Positions 25,999-34,385 of a stretch of 64,000 nucleotides of DNA are shown in pieces; position 1 is the stretch's first letter, and each line of letters starts with the position of its first letter. The notes beneath the pieces are model-generated. The model had not been told where the DNA came from and did no database searches. It saw only the letters and a list, made by a program, of their open reading frames with translations. The stretch covers positions 51,908 to 115,907 of the forward strand of contig NZ_VWXD01000012.1 of assembly GCF_011752625.1 (NCBI RefSeq), given 5' to 3'. The translations under genes were made by a program, and so were the position numbers. The stretch comes from Candidatus Pantoea formicae (lineage in GTDB: Bacteria > Pseudomonadota > Gammaproteobacteria > Enterobacterales > Enterobacteriaceae).

Positions 25999-26922
25999 AT
26001 GAAGAAAAACGGGCAATTCTGTTCAAAACTTTTGCATCCTCGTTACTGGTTTACCTGGTTTGGCTTGGGTGTGCTTTGGCTGCTGGTGCAACTCCCTTAT
26101 CCCATTTTAATTCGGCTTGGCGCGTCTGCCGGCAAGCTGTCACGCCACTTTCTTAAACGTCGTGAGCGTATTACCCGTCGCAACATTGAGCTTTGCTTCC
26201 CACATATCAACGAGGAAGACAAAGAGGTGCTAATTGCGGGCAACTTTGAATCACTGGGCATGGCACTGGCGGAAACCGGGATTGCCTGGTTTTGGTCAGA
26301 TGCGCGTGTGCGCCGCTTTTTCCGTGTTGAAGGGCTCCACAACTTGCAAAATGCCCAGCAGAATCATCGCGGCGTGATGGCAATTGGCGTGCATTTTATG
26401 TCGCTGGAACTGGGTGGTCGTATTACCGGGCTCTGTCAGCCGATGATGGCGATGTACCGTCCACATAACAATCAGGCGATGGAGTGGGCGCAGACTAAAG
26501 GCCGCATGCGTTCCAATAAAGCAATGATTGACCGCCGCGATCTGCGTGGCATGGTACAGGCGCTGAAACAGGGTGAAGCCGTGTGGTTTGCACCGGATCA
26601 GGATTATGGTCCAAAAGGCAGCGTGTTCGCACCGCTGTTTGCCGTCGAGAAAGCCGCAACCACGAACGGGACTTTCGTATTGTCACGTTTGGCTAAGCCA
26701 GCCATGCTGACAATTGTGCTGATTCGTAATAGCGATAAGAGCGGTTACCAGCTGATTATTCAGCCGGAATTGCAAAACTATCCTTATGAAGATGAAGCGG
26801 CGGCAGCGGCTTATATGAACAGAGTTATTGAGAAAGAGATCCTGCGTGCGCCAGAGCAGTATCTTTGGCTGCACCGTCGTTTTAAAACTCGCCCACCAGG
26901 TGAAGCTTCACTTTACGTGTAA
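25999..26922 (+). CDS. lpxP: Kdo2-lipid IVA palmitoleoyltransferase LpxP
   Basis: LpxP replaces laurate with palmitoleate on lipid A at low temperature, using acyl-ACP at the inner membrane. The 307-residue protein has an N-terminal membrane segment (WFGLGVLWLLVQLPYPILI) and the acyltransferase motif IGVHFMSLELGG with the HX4E catalytic pair. Segments FVLSRLAKPAML, RSNKAMIDRRDLRGMVQA and APEQYLWLHRRFKTRPPGE track E. coli LpxP more closely than LpxL. ATG 25999 follows GAAGGCG. It stands alone, far from other lipid A genes except the core locus about 9 kb away. Confidence 0.92.
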   Translation: MKKNGQFCSKLLHPRYWFTWFGLGVLWLLVQLPYPILIRLGASAGKLSRHFLKRRERITRRNIELCFPHINEEDKEVLIAGNFESLGMALAETGIAWFWSDARVRRFFRVEGLHNLQNAQQNHRGVMAIGVHFMSLELGGRITGLCQPMMAMYRPHNNQAMEWAQTKGRMRSNKAMIDRRDLRGMVQALKQGEAVWFAPDQDYGPKGSVFAPLFAVEKAATTNGTFVLSRLAKPAMLTIVLIRNSDKSGYQLIIQPELQNYPYEDEAAAAAYMNRVIEKEILRAPEQYLWLHRRFKTRPPGEASLYV

Positions 26923-27060
26923 TCTATTGATGCAGCAGGCACTCGTCTGCTGCTCCTTTTTGTCACTCACATTTCCCAACCATTCTTAACGAAAAACAGG
27001 TTTGTCAAAATTTGCACAGACTCATGTAATGGTCTGCTCTCTCCTATTCTGATCAAAAAC

Positions 27061-28506
27061 ATGACTCTGCAATTGACAACAAAACGTCTGACGCTTGCCG
27101 TTGCTATTGCCCTGTTGGCTGGCTGCGCCAATCCACATGGCTTACACACCCGTAATAAACTCCTCGATGCTAACTCGCTTCAGGCCAACGAATCGTTAAA
27201 AAATGCCCACTTCAGTGCCGCCAACTGGCCTAAAAGCGACTGGTGGCGGAGCTTTAACGATACCCAGCTGAACCAATTGATCGCTGATGCGATGCAGTCC
27301 AGCCCTGATTTACAGATCGTCAACGCGCAAGCTGATAAAGCTAACGCCCAGGTGATTGCCGCAGATGCTGAGCGTTACCCAGACGTTGACCTCAATGCAG
27401 GGATAACGCGCTCACGCGTCGCGAAAGTGGATGACCCGCTGCTGCAGGGCAAAACCTACAGCACGCTGCGCACTGCCAACATTGGGATGAGCTACACCTT
27501 CGATTTGTGGGGTGGTAAAAAAGATGCAGCCGAAGCCGCAATTGGCCAGGCTCGGGCAAGCGAATTAGATCGTCAGGCCAGCCAACTGACCCTCGCAGCC
27601 AACGTAACACGCGCATGGAACAACCTTAATCTGGCTTGGTCCAACGCTGAGTTGGCTAAACAGAATGCCGACCGGTCTGATGGCATCGCTAAAATCCAGC
27701 AACAGTACGTCAGTGCCGGATTGACGTCGGACTATCAATACAAGCAGGCACTGTCAGAGCAGAAAACTGCCGAGGCCAGCCTGACCGAAGCTAAGCAGAG
27801 CGTCACTGATGCGGGAATCCAGCTATCGACACTGATTGGCAAAGGACCCGATTATTGGCACCAGCTAAAGCCAGCGAAAATGAACGTACCGGTCGCCGCA
27901 ACGCTGCCAGGCACTATCCCAGCAGAGTTGCTTGGGCGCCGTCCCGATGTGGTCGCTGCTCGCTGGCGTGTTGAAGCGGCCTCGAAGCAGATTGCCGCAA
28001 CCAAAACCGAGTTTTATCCCAATATTAACCTTGTGGCAGAAGCAGGAACGCGTTCGCTGTTAGGGGATGCTTTCTTCGGCGCACCGAGTCGCTTCTTTAA
28101 CGTTGGCCCAAGCCTGTCACTGCCCATTTTTGATGCCGGTAAACGACGCGCCGACCTGGCGGAGAGCGATGCTAACTGGGATTTAGCTGTGGCGCAGTAC
28201 AACAAGCTGCTGATCGGTTCATTGGGCAACATCAGCGATACCATCACGCAGCTACAGTCCATTCAGGATCAGTTAGCCCAGCAACAGAGTGCTAACCAAT
28301 TGATTCACAGCGCATGGGATGATTTACACCGTGAATATGCTGCGGGACTTCGCCCTTATCTCGATGTCCTGACCATCCAGAATCAGCTCATTGAATCCGA
28401 TCAAAAACTGGTGGCGCTGCAGGCACAGCAAATCAATCTGGCCGTCGTGCTAATTGAAGATTTGGGCGGCGGATTCCAAGGCAGTACACCAGCCAAAAAG
28501 GGATAA
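27061..28506 (+). CDS. Outer-membrane efflux factor, NodT family (MdtP/MdtQ-like)
   Basis: A 481-residue TolC-like channel lipoprotein. The signal peptide ends in the lipobox LLAGC (cysteine near residue 22). The two long repeated coiled-coil domains are visible, with the conserved VTRAWNNLNLAW, GRRPDVVAARWRVEAAS, FYPNINLVAEAG and SLPIFDAGKRRADL. Such proteins pair with an RND or MFS pump and a periplasmic adaptor, but no pump or adaptor gene flanks it. It is therefore an orphan whose partner must be elsewhere. The start lacks an obvious Shine-Dalgarno. Confidence 0.88.
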   Translation: MTLQLTTKRLTLAVAIALLAGCANPHGLHTRNKLLDANSLQANESLKNAHFSAANWPKSDWWRSFNDTQLNQLIADAMQSSPDLQIVNAQADKANAQVIAADAERYPDVDLNAGITRSRVAKVDDPLLQGKTYSTLRTANIGMSYTFDLWGGKKDAAEAAIGQARASELDRQASQLTLAANVTRAWNNLNLAWSNAELAKQNADRSDGIAKIQQQYVSAGLTSDYQYKQALSEQKTAEASLTEAKQSVTDAGIQLSTLIGKGPDYWHQLKPAKMNVPVAATLPGTIPAELLGRRPDVVAARWRVEAASKQIAATKTEFYPNINLVAEAGTRSLLGDAFFGAPSRFFNVGPSLSLPIFDAGKRRADLAESDANWDLAVAQYNKLLIGSLGNISDTITQLQSIQDQLAQQQSANQLIHSAWDDLHREYAAGLRPYLDVLTIQNQLIESDQKLVALQAQQINLAVVLIEDLGGGFQGSTPAKKG

Positions 28507-28535
28507 ATGCACAACGCGCAGCTGTGATGGCTAAA

Positions 28536-28563
28536 CAAGAGTCCGCAATATTGCGGACTCTTG
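28536..28563. terminator. Perfect 28-bp palindrome after the efflux gene
   Basis: CAAGAGTCCGCAAT is followed immediately by its exact reverse complement, giving a 28-bp perfect palindrome 30 bases after the stop. As RNA it folds into a long hairpin and probably terminates transcription, though only TTG follows it. Confidence 0.65.
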
Positions 28564-28740
28564 CGACAGGCAGGAAAAGACTTTTAGCAGGAAACCTCAC
28601 TCACACCACATTTCCACCAGCGTGCCATTTGCAGCAGGCTGGCCTTCAGATAAGGTAAAAATGTTTCGGGCGTGTATTACACACAGCCCTATCATGTTGT
28701 CGCCTGTTATCGTCGGCTTATCTGCTCAACTGGAGGTTCC

Positions 28741-29136
28741 ATGCTGCCATCTCAGACAGTCACGCTAACCATCCCACGTAACTGGTTAGATTTATATGAA
28801 ACCATCTGGAAACCTGAATGCTTTGCGAAATGGGCTAGCGGGTTAAGTGCCAGCACCCTGACGCAAGAGGGTAACTACTGGAAAGCGAAAGGGCCTGAAG
28901 GCTCAGTGAAAATCCGTTTTACACCCCATAACCCGTTTGGTGTGATGGATCACTGGATTGATACCGGTATCGGTAAAGAGATTTATATGCCAATGCGGGT
29001 GATTGCCAACGAACAGGGCGCAGAGGTTGTCATGGTCGTTTATCGCCAGCCCTTGATGTCTGATGAAAAATTTGCACAGGATGTCGCGTGGGTTAAGCGA
29101 GACCTTGATCAACTCCTTCATCTATTAACTCATTAG
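28741..29136 (+). CDS. SRPBCC/START-like domain protein
   Basis: A 131-residue protein. ATG 28741 is chosen because GGAGGT lies 5 bases upstream. The order TVTLTIPRNWLDLYETIWKP, WKAKGPEGSVKIRFTPHNPF, DHWIDTG and a long C-terminal helix (DVAWVKRDLDQLLHLL) fits the helix-grip fold of the polyketide cyclase/SRPBCC superfamily, which binds small hydrophobic ligands. No catalytic residues can be assigned and the ligand is unknown. It is a single gene between hairpins. Confidence 0.7.
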   Translation: MLPSQTVTLTIPRNWLDLYETIWKPECFAKWASGLSASTLTQEGNYWKAKGPEGSVKIRFTPHNPFGVMDHWIDTGIGKEIYMPMRVIANEQGAEVVMVVYRQPLMSDEKFAQDVAWVKRDLDQLLHLLTH

Positions 29137-29572
29137 AATCAATGCATTATAAAATCATTGGTGTTTCAAATTACGCTGGCTGTAATCACTAAAAAAATCC
29201 ATTTTTTTCACTCAGCAGCGTTTAACTGTTCTTGGGAAATTATTACTGTCTCCCTCGCTAATCACCAGTCTGGCTAAAGTCTTCTCACCAGGAAAATTCC
29301 TGGTGAGAGTGAGATAAGTTTTTCTGACACCCTATGATTTATCGATGTTTTTATGCACCCGCTCAATTGGCTCACTGGTTTTCATATCCAAATGTAGAAA
29401 AACACTAATAAATAATAAATCAGGCGCCTTATTAATTCAGATGCAAAGTCTGAAACCATTTATTCCTGAAGTGTATTTATAGGAGTTTTCTTATGGTGTT
29501 AATTTAATTAAAACGCGGTATAACTCATTCACACACAGCAACACACAATAATAACAACAGCAGGGAAATAAC
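29137..29572. other. AT-rich intergenic stretch with a strong hairpin
   Basis: No gene is visible in these roughly 435 bases. The sequence is markedly richer in A and T than the flanking core genes and contains the 12-bp hairpin described at 29283-29308. The 3' part presumably carries the promoter of the small gene at 29573. Confidence 0.5.
29283..29308. repeat. 12-bp stem hairpin (TCTCACCAGGAA / TTCCTGGTGAGA)
   Basis: Two perfect 12-base arms are separated by AA. It is too far from either gene, about 150 bases after the SRPBCC gene, to be an ordinary terminator, and no T-run follows on either strand. It may end a small transcript or be a mobile-repeat remnant. Confidence 0.6.
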
Positions 29573-29839
29573 ATGGATCGCTCAACTTATCCTTTGTTAT
29601 CAGAAAAAGAATTTGTTGAGATTGCCAGAAGGATGCTGGCCGGGGAATATAACAATGCAAAGGGATTTTATAATGATCTTGCGGATTTCCTCCTAACAGG
29701 AGGAGATACCGACGAGACAAAAAAACAATTATGCGCCAGGGTCATCTTTTTACATTCAGAGCATCATCTAATTGAATGCATCTTTACGTGGCAATCTCTG
29801 AAAGGTATTTCAGGGCTGCGTCAGGAAACGCTGCATTGA
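29573..29839 (+). CDS. Hypothetical small acidic protein, 88 residues
   Basis: I do not recognise this gene. The frame encodes MDRSTYPLLSEKEFVEIARR at its start and contains AKGFYNDLADFLLTGGD and ARVIFLHSEHHLIECIF; it is predicted helical, without signal peptide or membrane segment. The ATG has only a weak purine stretch (AGGGAAATAAC) upstream. The codon usage and AT content match the truncated flippase next door rather than the housekeeping genes, suggesting joint acquisition. It could be a small regulator, but nothing shows this. Confidence 0.5.
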   Translation: MDRSTYPLLSEKEFVEIARRMLAGEYNNAKGFYNDLADFLLTGGDTDETKKQLCARVIFLHSEHHLIECIFTWQSLKGISGLRQETLH

Positions 29840-29886
29840 TGTGATCTGTACGCTGGGCTTCAGCCCGGGCAAACCCTCAATTGTAC

Positions 29887-29900
29887 TGGTACATGTACCA
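29887..29900. promoter_or_regulatory. 14-bp palindrome TGGTACATGTACCA
   Basis: A perfect palindrome 13 bases upstream of the flippase fragment's start codon, in the place of an operator or leader hairpin. No known regulator consensus is claimed. Confidence 0.4.
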
Positions 29901-29913
29901 TAACGAGCAGAAT

Positions 29914-30555
29914 ATGACGATAAAAGAAAAAAATTTGGCCAGTGCCAAATGGTCAATTTTGTCATCGATTAAAATCGTCGGCATTGGTGTTTTACAACTT
30001 TCACTTCTGGCTCAAATACTCCAGGCAAACGAGTTAGATTTACTCGCTATTGCCATCATTATTTTATTGGCTATTGACACCCTGGCTGATCGTGGATTTG
30101 GCAACGCGGCAATAAGAAATAAAAACCTGAATAACAGTGAACTCTCCATTTTATACTGGGGAAATGTACTCAGTGGAATAACGATATTCGCCGCACTATT
30201 TATTGGAAGCGACCTTTACAGCCGAATAATGAATCAACCGGAAATGGCAATTATGCTGGAAATGATTTCGGTGATTTTCATTATTATTCCACAGGGGCAA
30301 CACTACCGGGCTATATTGCAGCGGGAAAAACAATTTTCACGCATTGCCTTTACTGAGACGTCATCAGTTCTGGTAGGCCTGGGTATTACGCTGTTTACTG
30401 TCTGGCTGACCCCTTCAGTGCTTTGCGCCATCTGGGGATACCTCGCCATGGTCTCTATCAGAATGTTGGTTTACTGCTACTACGGTCGCTCCTGGTTCCA
30501 ACCAGAATACCGTTTTAGCCTGAAAAGTTTCGCAAATGTGCGAGCAAGAAACTGA
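29914..30555 (+). pseudogene. Truncated WzxC-like polysaccharide flippase
   Basis: From MTIKEKNLASAKWSIL (ATG 29914) the frame gives 213 residues that follow the first 210 or so residues of WzxC-type lipid-linked oligosaccharide flippases, including ADRGFGNAAIRNKNLNNSEL, LYWGNVLSG and IIIPQGQHYRAILQREK. Full members have about 490 residues and 12 to 14 membrane segments; here about five or six remain. The frame ends FANVRARN where WzxC continues into its second half, and I find no continuation in any frame before the terminator at 30608. It is a deletion remnant or, less likely, a shortened protein. AT-rich base use suggests transfer. Confidence 0.8.
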
Positions 30556-30607
30556 TAATAAAAACAAGTCTGTATGGTGGGCTCTGGGCATCTGAGAGGA
30601 TGCGTTC

Positions 30608-30634
30608 GCGTGCTGGTCGCCAGCACGCTTTTTT
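30608..30634 (+). terminator. Strong terminator after the flippase fragment
   Basis: GCGTGCTGG, loop TCG, CCAGCACGC followed by TTTTTTCTTTTT is a textbook intrinsic terminator. It is GC-rich against an AT-rich background and probably belonged to the gene that lost its 3' part or marks the deletion joint. Confidence 0.9.
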
Positions 30635-30866
30635 CTTTTTGACGCAGCAAGCGCTTTAGCCACAACGCCGATTGCCATCCCTTCCCTTTTTCACATCACA
30701 TTTTTTTATGCAAATCTGCATATCACTACTGATTTATCCCTTCTGCTAAGGCTGTTAGCATGTTCGTCATCAAAATGGCTAATCCGATGGCGTCATATTG
30801 AGAAAAACTCAGTGGTCTAGACTCTGGGAAATCTTTAGGCTTGCCGCCAATCTTCTGGAGTGCTCT

Positions 30867-31484
30867 ATGTTATTAACCGTTCTCTATATTATTGGCATCA
30901 CCGCCGAAGCCATGACCGGCGCGCTGGCAGCAGGGCGTCGTAAAATGGATCTGTTTGGTGTGATTATCATTGCCTCGGTCACCGCTATCGGCGGAGGATC
31001 CGTGCGAGACATCTTGCTCGGGCATTATCCACTCAGTTGGGTAAAGAACCCCGAATACATCATGATTGTGGCCGCAGCAGCTGTGGTCACCACCTTCGTC
31101 GCCCCACTGATGAACCATTTGCGCAAAGTGTTTCTGGTGCTGGACGCGCTTGGTCTGGTGGTGTTTTCAATTATTGGTGCCCAGGTCGCGCTTGATGCCG
31201 GACACGCTCCGATCATTGCGGCGATTGCTGCCGTGATCACCGGCGTGTTTGGCGGCGTGCTACGCGATATGTTCTGTAACCGCATCCCGCTGGTGTTTCA
31301 GAAAGAGCTCTATGCAGGCATCGCCTTCGCGTCCGGCTGGCTCTATATCTTGTTACTGAAAACGCCACTGCCCAATGAAGCCGTGGTGATCATCACACTG
31401 CTCTTCGGTTTCTTTGCCCGTCTGTTAGCGTTGCGCTTCCGTCTCGGGTTGCCCATCTTCAATTACCCCCATCCCGAGCACTGA
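30867..31484 (+). CDS. yicG: TRIC-type cation channel family protein YicG
   Basis: A 205-residue inner-membrane protein with seven predicted membrane segments in two repeats. The duplicated glycine-rich element GGGSVRDILLG and GGVLRDMFCNRIPLVF is the signature of the UPF0126/TRIC family, bacterial relatives of trimeric intracellular cation channels. ATG 30867 follows CTGGAG and matches the E. coli length; the upstream extension to 30798 is dropped. Its last 60 bases overlap the end of convergent ligB. Confidence 0.92.
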   Translation: MLLTVLYIIGITAEAMTGALAAGRRKMDLFGVIIIASVTAIGGGSVRDILLGHYPLSWVKNPEYIMIVAAAAVVTTFVAPLMNHLRKVFLVLDALGLVVFSIIGAQVALDAGHAPIIAAIAAVITGVFGGVLRDMFCNRIPLVFQKELYAGIAFASGWLYILLLKTPLPNEAVVIITLLFGFFARLLALRFRLGLPIFNYPHPEH

Positions 31485-33170
31485 GTGAGCAGCAGGAATA
31501 CCCTGCTGCTGCAAAAAAAGTATCAGTTGCCGCAACTCGCTATCTTGCAACATAGCCACAATGCGTTGAGCTAATACTGGGCCAATACCAGGTAACTGCT
31601 GCCAATCCCCAGTGGAGCGGTCCAGCAAGTGTGACCACTCCGTATCAGGTAACGATTGCAGTGCCGCACGGGGTAGCGGTAAACCAAGCGCACTGACCCA
31701 GCGACGAAGAGGCTGCCGCCGAGTCAGGTGAAAATGTTGCCAGATATGCTGTGCGCGCTGAAGGGAAATGCCGTCGGTTTGTGCGATTTGTGCCGGGGTG
31801 AGCGTGAGCCAGGAAAAGAGATGAGTGATTGCGCCGCCATTGAGTAAACGTTGCCAACTAATGCGCTGCATACCCGGAATATCCAGTACCGACTTCTGGC
31901 TAAGCCAGCTCAGACGAGATAAAAATTGCAGGCGACATTCGGCGCTGAAAGTCAGGCATGTCTGAGCATCATAGGCATTCGGCTGAGGTGCTGTAGGGTA
32001 ATCACGCTGCGCAACACGCCATATCACCCGCTCTAGCCGTGGGATGCCCTGACCGGCCAGCGCCAGGGTTATCTGGTCACCAGCAACCACATCTCGCTCG
32101 CGCCAACGGCGCAGTGAGCCGATATTCACCCGCCGTACCGTTTTGTCATCTAACTGCACCGGAAGCACATTCAGCACCACCGCGATTTTCCCCGTTCTGC
32201 CAATGTTGAAATCCACCGATAGCACCTCAGTGCTCACCTCAACGGGCTGATACTTCCATGCAGCCGACCAACTGCCCTGCCCAGGCTGCCAGTCACGCCC
32301 ATCGCGCATTGGCGATTGGTGAATGACCACACCATCAGTGACAAATGGCAACGCTGCATGAAACCAGCGATCGCGCCATACGGCGGCCTCTTCTTCGTTG
32401 TTGACCTGGCGACTCCATTGCTGCGCTAAATCCATTCCCCAGTGTGATAACTGTTGCAGGCGTTCCGCCATCTGCTCGGGGCCATCGGGCCATGACCAAA
32501 TAAAGAGGCCGAGTTGTGACAACAGCGCTGAGGCTTCATGGCGCATCATCGCACCCGCAACTTGCGCCCGGGCATTTTTGCCACCGTCACGCGCCTGTTG
32601 ATGATCGGTCATTTGCAGGAACAATTCGCCTTGCAGTACGACGTCATCAAGATCAGTCTTGATGCGCAACGGAATAGCTGGAATGTGTGAGGCTTTTGCC
32701 AGCCACTCCTCCCCACGCAAACCGTCACCACGGCTGATCAAAGACACCAACTTACCGTGCCGATACACCAGAGTGACTGCCACCCCATCGACCTTGGGTT
32801 GTATCCAAAGTGGCGCTTTATCCTGCATCCAGTAAGCCACCGCACGTATGTCGCGTAGCTTGCGAACGCCAGTGTGCGCAACCGGATGACGTGTTGTACC
32901 GTCCGTTTTCAACTGAGGCTCATCCTCTGAGCGTTCAGGTGTGAAACAGCGCTGCCAATTCTGTAGCCGCTGTTGCAGGCTATCGTAATCGGCATCGCTA
33001 ACCAGATTGGTGCCCTGTCGGTAATAAGCATCATCCCAATGGCGCAGCTGGCTTTGTAGCTTCACTATCTCTTGCTCAGCACGCACGGGTGCCCAACCGG
33101 GACACAGGGCCTCCGCCGCCCAACTTCCCGTACTCATCAACCCATAGCACAGACACAGCCATCCTTTCAT
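31425..33170 (-). CDS. ligB: NAD-dependent DNA ligase LigB
   Basis: LigB (YicF) seals nicks with NAD+ but is not essential, LigA being the main ligase. The 581-residue protein has a signal-like start (MKGWLCLCYGLMSTGSWAAE), the adenylation lysine in IQPKVDGVAVTL (KxDG), an OB domain and a C-terminal helix-hairpin-helix region ending in LPGIGPVLAQRIVAML. It lacks the zinc finger cysteine set and BRCT domain of LigA, as is normal for LigB. It is about 20 residues longer at the C-terminus than I expect from E. coli, which creates the 60-base overlap with yicG. Confidence 0.93.
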   Translation of the reverse strand: MKGWLCLCYGLMSTGSWAAEALCPGWAPVRAEQEIVKLQSQLRHWDDAYYRQGTNLVSDADYDSLQQRLQNWQRCFTPERSEDEPQLKTDGTTRHPVAHTGVRKLRDIRAVAYWMQDKAPLWIQPKVDGVAVTLVYRHGKLVSLISRGDGLRGEEWLAKASHIPAIPLRIKTDLDDVVLQGELFLQMTDHQQARDGGKNARAQVAGAMMRHEASALLSQLGLFIWSWPDGPEQMAERLQQLSHWGMDLAQQWSRQVNNEEEAAVWRDRWFHAALPFVTDGVVIHQSPMRDGRDWQPGQGSWSAAWKYQPVEVSTEVLSVDFNIGRTGKIAVVLNVLPVQLDDKTVRRVNIGSLRRWRERDVVAGDQITLALAGQGIPRLERVIWRVAQRDYPTAPQPNAYDAQTCLTFSAECRLQFLSRLSWLSQKSVLDIPGMQRISWQRLLNGGAITHLFSWLTLTPAQIAQTDGISLQRAQHIWQHFHLTRRQPLRRWVSALGLPLPRAALQSLPDTEWSHLLDRSTGDWQQLPGIGPVLAQRIVAMLQDSELRQLILFLQQQGIPAAHSVLGMGVIEDGQPETEAQR

Positions 33171-33408
33171 CGTGACTCTCCTTTTTGCCTATTGGAGAGT
33201 TCCGCTTTGTTGATTACCAGCCGGGAAGGCAAAAAGAGAGAGCCAGATTCCTGACTTTTTGCCGGGTTCGCAGCATCTTATTCAGCTTTAAAAGGTGGCT
33301 CACAGAAAAAGAATTGCCCAGGCTCAGCGGCAAACGCTGCGTGGCACGCTTAAGCCGTGTATACTGTGCAGGAAATCGACTCCGCTCTTTACTCAATTCA
33401 AGATAACC

Positions 33409-34032
33409 ATGGCTCAAGGCACGCTTTATATTGTTTCCGCCCCTAGCGGCGCGGGTAAATCCAGCCTGATTCAGGCACTGTTAAAGACACAGCCGCTGTA
33501 CGATACGCAGGTGTCTGTTTCTCATACCACCCGCGGCGTGCGCCCAGGTGAAGTCCATGGTGAGCACTACTTCTTCGTCTCTAAGCCCGAATTCGAGACC
33601 ATGATTGCCGCAGACGACTTCCTCGAACATGCGGAAGTGTTCGGCAATTACTACGGCACCTCGCGCGCCGCGATTGAGCGCGTGCTGGCGACCGGTGTGG
33701 ATGTGTTTTTAGATATCGATTGGCAAGGTGCGCAGCAAATTCGTCAGAAAATGCCTGCAGCACGCAGCATTTTCGTGTTGCCACCGTCAACCGAAGAGCT
33801 GGATCGCCGCCTGCGTGGCCGCGGTCAGGATAGCGAAGAGGTCATCGCCCGCCGCATGGCACAAGCCGTGGCGGAGATGAGCCACTACGCCGAATACGAC
33901 TATCTGATTGTGAATGATGATTTCGACCTGGCGTTGACAGACCTGAAACACATTATTCGCGCAGAACGTCTGCGTATGAGTCGCCAAAAATCGCGACATG
34001 ACGCTTTAATCAGCAAACTATTGGCAGTCTGA
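33409..34032 (+). CDS. gmk: Guanylate kinase
   Basis: Gmk phosphorylates GMP to GDP. ATG 33409 (MAQGTLYIVSAPSGAGKSSL) gives 207 residues, the E. coli length, with Walker A SAPSGAGKSS, VSHTTRGVRPGEVHGEHY and the lid FVLPPSTEELDRRLRGRGQD. Upstream in-frame codons to 33295 are not supported by the family. It starts the gmk-rpoZ-spoT-trmH-recG series, linking GTP supply to (p)ppGpp metabolism. Confidence 0.97.
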   Translation: MAQGTLYIVSAPSGAGKSSLIQALLKTQPLYDTQVSVSHTTRGVRPGEVHGEHYFFVSKPEFETMIAADDFLEHAEVFGNYYGTSRAAIERVLATGVDVFLDIDWQGAQQIRQKMPAARSIFVLPPSTEELDRRLRGRGQDSEEVIARRMAQAVAEMSHYAEYDYLIVNDDFDLALTDLKHIIRAERLRMSRQKSRHDALISKLLAV

Positions 34033-34089
34033 AGTCACTTTCAGTATTATGCCCAGTCATTTCTTCATCATCTGTGGAGTAGCACACCT

Positions 34090-34365
34090 ATGGCACGCGT
34101 AACCGTTCAGGACGCAGTAGAGAAAATTGGTAACCGTTTTGACCTGGTGTTGGTCGCTGCACGTCGTGCACGTCAGATGCAGGTAGGCGGAAAAGATCCG
34201 CTGGTTCCAGAAGAGAACGATAAAGCCACCGTTATCGCCCTGCGCGAAATCGAAGAAGGCCTGATCACTACCCAGATTCTGGATGTGCGTGATCGTCAGG
34301 AGCAGCAAGAGCAGGAAGCCGCTGAGTTACAAGCCGTTACCGCTATCGCTGAAGGTCGTCGTTAA
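34090..34365 (+). CDS. rpoZ: RNA polymerase omega subunit
   Basis: Omega assists assembly of RNA polymerase and contributes to the ppGpp site. The 91 residues start MARVTVQDAVEKIGNRFDLV and include LVAARRARQMQVGGKDPLVP, standard for the family. GGAG precedes the start. spoT begins 20 bases after the stop. Confidence 0.98.
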   Translation: MARVTVQDAVEKIGNRFDLVLVAARRARQMQVGGKDPLVPEENDKATVIALREIEEGLITTQILDVRDRQEQQEQEAAELQAVTAIAEGRR

Positions 34366-34385
34366 CAGCACTCTGCAGGTCAACC

